The notes under the pieces: generated by a model
The model's input: only the letters and a program-made list of their open reading frames with translations
Told to the model about the DNA's origin: nothing
The model's database searches: none
Position numbers and translations under genes: made by a program
In this document: positions 1 through 9,200 of the stretch, in pieces
Position numbering within the stretch: the first letter of the stretch is position 1
Layout: each line of letters opens with the position of its first letter
NCBI GenBank assembly: GCA_900549685.1
Contig: UROX01000052.1
Span: forward strand, 1-14,290
Length of the DNA stretch: 14,290 bases
Reading direction: 5' to 3'
From: an uncultured Alistipes sp.
GTDB taxonomy: Bacteria; Bacteroidota; Bacteroidia; Bacteroidales; Rikenellaceae

Positions 1-113
1 TTACCGAATCTCAGAAGGCTGTCGAAAAGCGTGAAGCTTTGGAGAAAGACAAGCCGACGAAAACCAAAAACGAAATCCGCCATTCCGTTCTAACGCAAAA
101 AAAGAAAAGAGCC
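1..113. other. Upstream edge segment, unresolved
   Basis: This edge segment precedes the beta-barrel gene. On the + strand one frame is open from the left edge and runs without a stop into the barrel gene. A second frame ends at TGA 32-34 and a third at TAA 91-93. Any of these could be the tail of an upstream gene that lies mostly outside the window, and the piece is too short to choose. The last part (96-113) is A-rich and acts as the leader of the next gene. I see no clear Bacteroides-type promoter (TTTG followed by TAnnTTTG). Confidence 0.3.
96..113 (+). promoter_or_regulatory. A-rich translation leader of the beta-barrel gene
   Basis: A run of seven A (97-103), then GAAAAGAGCC, lies directly before ATG 114. 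The same layout (A-tract, G, A-rich spacer, GCC, ATG) precedes glnK and asnA. There is no Shine-Dalgarno core, which is usual in Bacteroidetes, so this leader supports ATG 114 over the upstream TTG at 39. Confidence 0.5.
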
Positions 114-857
114 ATGAAGAAACCGACAACAACACTCATCGCCATCGCAGGACTCGCCGCAGGCATCCTGTTTCCGACTTTCCGCGCCGCAGCCCGCGAC
201 CCGCAAGCGAACAAACTCGAAGTAAACGTAGGCGCCGACATCGTAAGCGGATATGTCTGGCGAGGCGTCTATCAGGAAGGATCGGGCGTAAGCGTACAGC
301 CCTCGCTCGGTATCGAATACAAAGGTTTCAGCATCGGAGCATGGGGTTCGACGAGCCTGTCGGGCGGATTCAAAGAGCTGGATCTCTCCGTCGGCTACGA
401 AATCGCAGGTTTCACGATCCAGGCGACCGACTACTGGTGGGCCGGACAAGGAGCTTCGTTCTACAACCACTACTTCGACTCGCATCTGATCGAAGGCGCA
501 CTCGGCTATCATTTCGGCGAGAAGGTTCCCCTTTCGCTCGAATGGCATACGTTCTTCGCAGGCAACCTCGACAAAGACGCCGCCGGGAAACGCAAATATT
601 CGAGCTACGTGCAGATCGGATACGACTTCGAAATCAAAGGCATCGAATTCACCGCCGCCGTCGGAGCCGCCCCTTGGAACGCTCCCGCATGGCTCACGCC
701 GCACGGCGACAAAAAAGGATTTCAGATTTCGAACATCTCGCTCACGGCCTCCAAAAAGATCCGCATCACCGACCATTATTCGCTGCCCGTTTTCGTACAG
801 GCCGTAGCCTCACCCGCGACCGACGACGCCAACCTGATCTTCGGCATCTCGTTCTAA
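114..857 (+). CDS. TorF-like putative outer-membrane porin (Gcw_chp-type beta-barrel)
   Basis: This is a secreted 247-residue protein, probably a small outer-membrane beta-barrel. Residues 1-27 form a Sec signal peptide: MKK, a hydrophobic core, then an Ala-rich end (FRAAA) before RDP. The mature part alternates polar and apolar residues in short strands, with many aromatic residues, and ends in Phe (IFGISF), as barrel proteins recognised by the BAM machinery do. The motifs SGYVWRGVYQ (45-54), a GAWGS strand (75-79) and KELDLSVGYEIAGF (87-100) recall the TorF/Gcw_chp family of putative porins. That family is often encoded beside glnK-amtB in Proteobacteria. Here too, glnK starts 83 bases downstream. 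I infer a role in passage of ammonium or another small nitrogen compound across the outer membrane, but the substrate is unknown. ATG 114 was chosen because an earlier in-frame TTG (39) would bury the signal peptide. Being a beta-barrel is more certain than the family name. Confidence 0.75.
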   Translation: MKKPTTTLIAIAGLAAGILFPTFRAAARDPQANKLEVNVGADIVSGYVWRGVYQEGSGVSVQPSLGIEYKGFSIGAWGSTSLSGGFKELDLSVGYEIAGFTIQATDYWWAGQGASFYNHYFDSHLIEGALGYHFGEKVPLSLEWHTFFAGNLDKDAAGKRKYSSYVQIGYDFEIKGIEFTAAVGAAPWNAPAWLTPHGDKKGFQISNISLTASKKIRITDHYSLPVFVQAVASPATDDANLIFGISF

Positions 858-923
858 ACAGACATATACCCGAACGTTTCCCGGCGGCACTCGGAAACAC
901 GCATTCCGCCCGGAACGAAGACT

Positions 924-940
924 AAAAAAAAGAAAACGCC
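924..940 (+). promoter_or_regulatory. A-rich translation leader of glnK
   Basis: Eight A (924-931) followed by GAAAACGCC lie directly before ATG 941. This is nearly the same as the leader of the barrel gene upstream and of asnA downstream, and no purine-rich Shine-Dalgarno core is present. Confidence 0.5.
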
Positions 941-1288
941 ATGAAAAAAATCGAAGCCATCATACGCAAAACCAAATTCACGGAGGTCAAAGAAGCGCTG
1001 CTCGAAGCCGACATCGAATGGTTCTCCTACACGGAAGTGCGCGGAGTAGGCAAGACCCGACAGGAAAGAATCTACCGCGGGGTCATCTACGGCACCGACA
1101 TCATCGAACGGCTGATGCTCACGATCGTCGTGCGCGACCAGAACGCCCAGCGGACAATCGACGCCATTCTGGCGGCAGCCCAGACCGGCGAGGTGGGCGA
1201 CGGACGGATTTTCGTTTCGGAAGTCGAAGAATCCTACCGCATCCGTACCGGAGAACGAGGCGACATCACGCTCTACCAACACCGATAA
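941..1288 (+). CDS. glnK: Nitrogen regulatory protein P-II (GlnK type)
   Basis: This is a 115-residue P-II signal protein, expected to form trimers that bind ATP/ADP and 2-oxoglutarate and to plug the AmtB pore when nitrogen is plentiful. Family landmarks are the start MKKIEAIIRKTKF, the T-loop region (about 31-55), TGEVGDGRIFV (82-92, the nucleotide-binding B-loop) and RIRTGERGD (100-108, C-loop). The T-loop is unusual. Aligned to E. coli GlnB it reads GKTRQERIYRGVIYG and is one residue shorter. The position of Gln39, which helps bind 2-oxoglutarate and Mg-ATP in E. coli, holds Thr. Tyr50 lines up with the uridylylated Tyr51, but whether it is modified here is unknown. Arg89 replaces the usual Lys90. 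The gene sits 44 bases before amtB, so joint transcription and the GlnK rather than GlnB role are likely. Confidence 0.93.
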   Translation: MKKIEAIIRKTKFTEVKEALLEADIEWFSYTEVRGVGKTRQERIYRGVIYGTDIIERLMLTIVVRDQNAQRTIDAILAAAQTGEVGDGRIFVSEVEESYRIRTGERGDITLYQHR

Positions 1289-1332
1289 AGGCCTCACCGA
1301 ATTTTATGTCCAACTACTAAAAAACCACGATT

Positions 1333-2646
1333 ATGAACGAAACACTCTTGATATCGGACAGTCTGAAAACGGCAGTGGACTGTGCGGGAATCCTCTCCGA
1401 AGATATGGCTGCAGGACTCCCGGCCGCAATCGGCGACGTAGCCCGCTCCCTCGACACGGTATGGGTTCTGCTGGCAGCCATGCTCGTATTCATCATGCAG
1501 CCGGGCTTCGCCCTGGTCGAAGCAGGTTTCGAACGCACGAAAAACGCCGCGAACATTCTGATGAAGAACCTGCTGGACTTTTCCGCCGGCACGATCCTCT
1601 TCTGGTTGTTCGGCTTCGGCCTCATGTTCGGCCCGAGCATCGCAGGCATTTTCGGCACGCCCGATCCGATGGGGACGGCCGGATGGGAAGGCGATATTCC
1701 GACCTCCGCATTTTTGGTATTTCAGACCATGTTCTGTGCAACGGCGGCTACCATTGTTTCGGGTGCCGTAGCAGGACGCACTAAGTTTCATGCCTACTTA
1801 TTCTACTGCGTCCTGATCTCCGCTTTCATCTATCCCGTTTCAGGCCACTGGACATGGGGTGGCGGCTGGTTATCGGAACTCGGGTTCCATGACTTCGCCG
1901 GTAGCGCCGTTGTACACTCCGTAGGAGGATGGCTCGCCTGCATGGGCGCCCTCTTCGTAGGCCCCCGGCTGGGCAAATACCGCAACGGCAAGGTATACGC
2001 CATCCCGGGCCACAACCTCTCGCTCGCCTCGCTGGGCGTATTCATCCTCTGGTTCGGCTGGTTCGGTTTCAACCCCGGCAGCCAGCTGGCCGCATCGGGC
2101 GATGCGAACGCGACGGCGATCGGCAACATATTCCTGACCACCAACATCTCGGCGGCGGCAGGCGCACTGGCCGCCCTGATTACGGCGTGGGTACGCTACG
2201 GCAAACCGACGTTGAGCCTTTCGCTCAACGGTGCGCTGGCCGGACTGGTCGGCATCACCGCCGGATGCGATCTGGTATCGCCCTTCGGCGCGCTGTGCAT
2301 CGGCACAATCAGCGGACTGACGATGGTGTTCGCCGTATCGTTCTTCGACACCCGGCTCCGGATCGACGATCCGGTCGGCGCAATCTCCGTACACGGCGTC
2401 TGCGGCACGCTGGGCACGATCCTCACCGGACTGTTCGCTCTCGACGGAGGTTTGCTCTATGGCGGCGGCGCGACGATGCTCGGCATACAGACGCTCGGCG
2501 CTCTGGTTACGGCCGGATGGGCGCTCGCCGCAGGGTTCGTACTGTTCGGCATCCTCAAGAAAACCGTCGGACTGAGGGTGGACAAACGGGTCGAAGAAGA
2601 AGGGCTCGACATATACGAACACGGCGAAACCGCCTACAACGCATAA
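1333..2646 (+). CDS. amtB: Ammonium transporter, Amt/MEP family
   Basis: This 437-residue inner-membrane ammonium channel has about eleven hydrophobic segments starting at residue 41, after a 40-residue N-terminal stretch that is not a convincing signal peptide. The conduction residues are present: Phe134 in FQTMF and Phe246 in WFGFNPGS match the E. coli gate pair F107/F215. Trp175, Ser250 and Asp187 match the recruitment site W148, S219 and D160. His195 and His354 are the twin histidines of the pore. The C-terminal tail LRVDKRVEEEGLDIYEHG is the conserved cytoplasmic region through which Amt subunits communicate and GlnK docks. The pairing with glnK just upstream indicates P-II control of uptake. 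The gene is complete. ATG 1333 follows a short A-rich leader (CTAAAAAACC). Confidence 0.95.
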   Translation: MNETLLISDSLKTAVDCAGILSEDMAAGLPAAIGDVARSLDTVWVLLAAMLVFIMQPGFALVEAGFERTKNAANILMKNLLDFSAGTILFWLFGFGLMFGPSIAGIFGTPDPMGTAGWEGDIPTSAFLVFQTMFCATAATIVSGAVAGRTKFHAYLFYCVLISAFIYPVSGHWTWGGGWLSELGFHDFAGSAVVHSVGGWLACMGALFVGPRLGKYRNGKVYAIPGHNLSLASLGVFILWFGWFGFNPGSQLAASGDANATAIGNIFLTTNISAAAGALAALITAWVRYGKPTLSLSLNGALAGLVGITAGCDLVSPFGALCIGTISGLTMVFAVSFFDTRLRIDDPVGAISVHGVCGTLGTILTGLFALDGGLLYGGGATMLGIQTLGALVTAGWALAAGFVLFGILKKTVGLRVDKRVEEEGLDIYEHGETAYNA

Positions 2647-2713
2647 AAGATTCCATTTCGAAAACACATTCACGAGGTTTAAGTTAAGTCAGTTTCCCTG
2701 CAGTAAAGAGGAA

Positions 2714-2754
2714 ATGCGGCGGCCGTCACGAGATCCGATCATCGGCCGCCGCAT
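2714..2754 (+). repeat. Perfect GC-rich inverted repeat between amtB and asnA
   Basis: The arms ATGCGGCGGCCG (2714-2725) and CGGCCGCCGCAT (2743-2754) are perfect 12-base complements around a 17-base loop. The hairpin begins 67 bases after the amtB stop and ends 76 bases before asnA. No U-tract follows on either side, so it does not look like a standard intrinsic terminator. It may reduce read-through, act as an RNA processing or stability element, or be a protein-binding palindrome. Confidence 0.6.
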
Positions 2755-2810
2755 CGGGGGACCCGGAAGAGATTCCGCCCCGCACGAGCCGACCGGACCG
2801 AAAACCTCTC

Positions 2811-2830
2811 ACAACAAAAAAGCAAACGCC
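2811..2830 (+). promoter_or_regulatory. A-rich translation leader of asnA
   Basis: ACAACAAAAAAGCAAACGCC lies directly before ATG 2831 and resembles the glnK leader in its A-tract and its final AAACGCC. It supports ATG 2831 and argues against a longer reading that would run back through the hairpin at 2714-2754. Confidence 0.5.
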
Positions 2831-3865
2831 ATGGCACTCTATATCCCGAAAGACTACCGGGCCAAACTGGTCCCCGAAACGATGGAACAGGCCATCAAGA
2901 TCATCAAAACAGGCTTCCAACGCTCGCTCGCCGAAGCGCTCGACCTGCGCAGAGTCACCGCCCCGCTGTTCGTCCTGTCCGGAACGGGCATCAACGACGA
3001 CCTCAACGGCACGGAACGCCCCGTGAGCTTTCCGATCAAGGACATGGGCGAACGCCGGGCCGAAGTCGTGCACTCGCTGGCCAAATGGAAACGCATGAAG
3101 CTCGGGGCCTACGGCATCGCACCGGGCTACGGACTCTACACCGACATGAACGCCATCCGCGCGGACGAAGAGCTGGACAATCTCCATTCGCTCTACGTCG
3201 ATCAGTGGGACTGGGAACGCACGATCACCGCAGCAGACCGCAACCTCGACTTTCTCAAGACAATCGTCACGAAAATATACGGCGTCCTGCGGAAGATGGA
3301 AGCGGAAGTCTATGCCCAATACCCACACATCACGCCGATTCTTCCCGAGTCGATCGAGTTCATCCACAGCGAACGACTGCAACGGGAATACCCGGGGCTG
3401 ACACCCCGCGAACGCGAGACGGAAGCCGCGAAAAAATACGGAGCCGTCTTCGTGATCGGCATCGGAGGAGCACTCGCCGACGGCGAGAAGCACGACGGAC
3501 GCGCCCCCGACTACGACGACTGGACCACGCCGACCCACGACGGCTGCAAAGGACTCAACGGCGACATCATCGTCTGGAACCCGGTACTCGAAAGCGCTTT
3601 CGAAATCTCGAGCATGGGTATCCGCGTCGATGCCGAGGCGCTCGTCCGTCAGCTCGACCTGGCAGGATGCCCCGAACGCAAGGAACTCGAGTTCCACAAA
3701 GCGCTGATCGAAGGACGCATCCCGTTGTCGGTCGGAGGCGGGATCGGTCAGTCGAGGCTGTGCATGTTCCTGCTGCGCTGCGCCCACATCGGCGAAGTGC
3801 AGGCGAGCATCTGGCCCGAGGCGATGATCGAAACCTGTCGTCTCCACAACATCTTCCTGAAATAA
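2831..3865 (+). CDS. asnA: Aspartate--ammonia ligase (ammonia-dependent asparagine synthetase)
   Basis: AsnA joins ammonia to aspartate using ATP, releasing AMP and pyrophosphate, to make asparagine in the cytoplasm. The 344-residue protein is close to the roughly 330 residues of E. coli AsnA. It shows the family's class II tRNA-synthetase-like fold: APLFV (44-48), GTGINDDLNGTERPV (51-65), VVHSLAKWKR (79-88), LYVDQWDWE (121-129), the acidic/aromatic stretch around 227-236, EISSMGIRV (258-266) and the motif-3-like GGGIGQSRLCM (302-312). No glutaminase domain is present, so free ammonia is the nitrogen source. This fits its place between amtB and glnN. The reading frame is open upstream to 2714, but that stretch crosses the hairpin and does not resemble AsnA, so ATG 2831 is preferred. 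The gap to glnN is 67 bases, so the two are probably cotranscribed. Confidence 0.95.
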   Translation: MALYIPKDYRAKLVPETMEQAIKIIKTGFQRSLAEALDLRRVTAPLFVLSGTGINDDLNGTERPVSFPIKDMGERRAEVVHSLAKWKRMKLGAYGIAPGYGLYTDMNAIRADEELDNLHSLYVDQWDWERTITAADRNLDFLKTIVTKIYGVLRKMEAEVYAQYPHITPILPESIEFIHSERLQREYPGLTPRERETEAAKKYGAVFVIGIGGALADGEKHDGRAPDYDDWTTPTHDGCKGLNGDIIVWNPVLESAFEISSMGIRVDAEALVRQLDLAGCPERKELEFHKALIEGRIPLSVGGGIGQSRLCMFLLRCAHIGEVQASIWPEAMIETCRLHNIFLK

Positions 3866-3932
3866 ACGCTCCGACCGCAAGGCAGAGAAAAAGAGAAACG
3901 ATAAACATAACCCTTAAAAATCATCGAAAACC

Positions 3933-6122
<2,190 letters not shown>

Positions 6123-6151
6123 AGGCGGAGACATTTCTCCAACCTGCCGCC

Positions 6152-6181
6152 GCGGGGAGAGTCCCGGAGAACTCTCCCCGC
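6152..6181 (+). repeat. Perfect inverted repeat between glnN and gltB
   Basis: The arms GCGGGGAGAGT (6152-6162) and ACTCTCCCCGC (6171-6181) pair perfectly over 11 bases around the 8-base loop CCCGGAGA. The hairpin lies 29 bases after the glnN stop and 27 bases before the gltB ATG. It lacks a U-tract. Its position just before a start codon suits an attenuator, an RNA processing point that sets the relative amounts of GS and GOGAT mRNA, or a partial terminator. Confidence 0.6.
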
Positions 6182-6208
6182 CGACGGCTTCGACAAAACA
6201 CGAAAGGC

Positions 6209-9200
6209 ATGAAAAAAACGATACCGAACCACAAGAGCGGATACCCCCGACAGCAGGGACTCTATACGCCCGAAAACGAACACGACGCCTGCGGCGTAGG
6301 ACTCGTCGTGCAGATACACAACGACAAAACGCACGAAATCGTCGAGAACGGACTTCAGGTCCTCGAACATATGGCCCACCGCGGGGCCGAAGGCGCGGAC
6401 GACAAAACGGGCGACGGCGCAGGCATCCTCGTGCAGATTCCGCACGAATTCATTCTGCTGCAAGGCATCCCCGTCCCCGAAAAAGGGAAATACGGCACCG
6501 GACTGGTATTCCTCCCCAAAGAGGAGGCCGCACAGCAGGCGGCCATGAACATCGTCCGGACAGCCGTCACCGAGCAGGGACTCGAACTGATGCACGTGCG
6601 CGAAGTGCCGGTAAACAGCGAAATCCTCGGCCATGACGCACTGGCGACCGAACCGGCCGTGCGGCAGCTTTTCATCAAAGGATGTTCCGACCCCGCCGAA
6701 CTCGAACGCCGGCTCTACATGATCCGCCGCCGCATCGAGCACGATTTCGCACAGCAGGGAGCGGACGGAAGCTACGTAGTGAGCCTTTCGACACGGACCA
6801 TCGTCTACAAGGGAATGCTCTCCTCGCTTCAGCTGCGAGCCTATTATCCGGACCTGATCAATCCCTATTTCACCAGTGCGCTGGCACTGGTACATTCCCG
6901 CTTCAGTACCAACACATTCCCCACGTGGTCGCTCGCCCAGCCGTTCCGTCTGCTGGGACACAACGGCGAAATCAACACCATACGGGGCAACCGCTCGTGG
7001 ATGGAAGACCGCGAGAGTCTGTTCCGTCCCGAGGGAATGGAGAATATCGCCGAATACGGTCCGATCGTACAGCCGGGCATGAGCGACAGCGCTTCGCTGG
7101 ACAATGTGCTCGAGTTTCTGGTTATGAGCGGACTGAGCCTTCCGCATGCGCTGGCGATGCTCGTCCCCGAAAGCTACAACGACAAAAACCCGATCCCCGA
7201 CGGGCTGAAAGGGTTCTACGAATACCACAGCATCTGGATGGAACCGTGGGACGGTCCCGCCACGCTGATGTTCTCCGACGGCCGCTATGCCGGCGGAATG
7301 CTCGACCGCAACGGCCTGCGTCCGGCCCGCTGGCTGATTACGAAAGGCGGCATGATGGTGATCGCCTCCGAGACGGGAGTGCTCGACATCGAGCCATCCG
7401 AAATCGAGGCCAAAGGACGGCTCCGGCCCGGCAAGATCGTCATGGTCGATACCGAACAGGGACGCATTCTCTACGACGAGGAGATCAAGGCGCAGCTCGC
7501 GGCAGAACACCCCTACAAGGAATGGCTCGAGAAAAACCGCATCCTGCTGAAGAAAATCACCTCCGGCCGCAAGGTGACGCACGGCATCGACGACTACGAG
7601 GCGATGCTGCGCACGTTCGGCTACAACAAAGAGGACATCCAGCGGATCGTGCTGCCCATGGGACGCGACGGAGCCGAACCGCTCGGCTCGATGGGCAACG
7701 ACACGCCCATCGCCGTACTGTCGGCCAAGCCGCAGCGGCTGTTCAACTATTTCCGCCAGCAGTTCGCCCAGGTGACCAACCCGCCGATCGACCCGATCCG
7801 CGAAGAGCTGGTCATGTCGCTGGCCAGCTACATCGGAGCCGTGAACGGCAACATCCTCGAACCGTCGGCCGACCACTGCAAAGTCGTCAAACTGAGCAGC
7901 CCCGTGCTGACGAACTCCGACATCGACATTCTGACCCACCTCGGATACAAAGGCTTCCGGACCCGCACGCTCGACATGCTGTTCCCCGCCGCCGAAGGCG
8001 AGGCCGGGCTGGAACAGACCGTCGATGCGCTGTGCGCACAGGCCGAGCAGGCCGTGGACGAAGGATACAACTACGTGATCCTGAGCGACCGGAAAGTCGG
8101 ACCGACCCTCGCACCCGTACCGTCGCTGCTGGCACTGTCCGCCGTACACACCCACCTCATCCGCGTCCATAAGAGATCGAAGATCGCCCTGATCGTCGAA
8201 ACGGGCGAGGCCCGCGAGGTGATGCACATCGCCTTGCTGATCGGCTTCGGAGCCAGCGCGGTGAACCCCTACATGGCCTTCGCCATACTGGACGACCGGG
8301 TACGCAACGGCGAGTTGCAGCTCGATTACGAAACGGCCGAGAACCACTATATCAAAGCCATCAACAAAGGCTTTCTGAAAATCATGTCCAAAATGGGCAT
8401 CTCGACGATCCGCAGCTACCGGGGCGCACGGATTTTCGAGGCTATCGGTCTCTCCTCGGGAGTGCTGGAACGCTATTTCTGCGGCACGACATCGAAAATC
8501 GAGGGAGCCGGCCTGGACGACATCGCCCGCGACACATTAGCAGCCCACGCCCGCGGCTTCGGCGACGAGGAAATATTCAGTCCGAGCCAGCAGCTCGAAA
8601 ACTTCGGCAACTATGCATGGCGACGGAACGGAGAGAAACACGCATGGAACCCGGAAACGATCTCCGCCCTGCAACTGGCTACGCGGCTGGGAAGCTACAA
8701 AAAGTTCAAGGAATACACCCGGCTCGTGGACGACAAGCCCGAACCGATTTACCTGCGCGACCTGATGCGCCTCAAGAAAAACCCGATCGACCTCTCGCTC
8801 GTCGAACCGGCCAGCGAGATCACCCGGCGATTCGTCACCGGCGCCATGTCGTTCGGCTCGATCAGCAAAGAAGCGCACGAGGCGATGGCACTGGCCATGA
8901 ACGCCATCGGCGGTAAAAGCAACACAGGCGAAGGAGGCGAGGACCCGGCGCGATACCGTCCGAGGGAAGACGGCACGCTGGCCCGGAGCGCCATCAAGCA
9001 GGTGGCCTCGGGACGGTTCGGCGTCAATGCCGAATATCTCGTCAATGCCGACGAGATACAGATCAAGGTGGCGCAGGGCGCCAAACCGGGCGAGGGAGGA
9101 CAGCTGCCGGGTTACAAGGTGGACGAGATGATCGCCCGCACCCGCCACTCGATTCCCGGCATTTCGCTCATTTCGCCGCCGCCCCACCACGACATCTACT

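Noticed and set aside
39..113. TTG start giving a longer barrel protein
   Set aside because: It would place 25 highly charged residues before a good Sec signal peptide; ATG 114 is better supported.
2714..2830. 39-residue N-terminal extension of AsnA
   Set aside because: It translates the inverted repeat and an Arg/Pro-rich stretch unlike AsnA. ATG 2831 has the A-rich leader and the normal family N-terminus.
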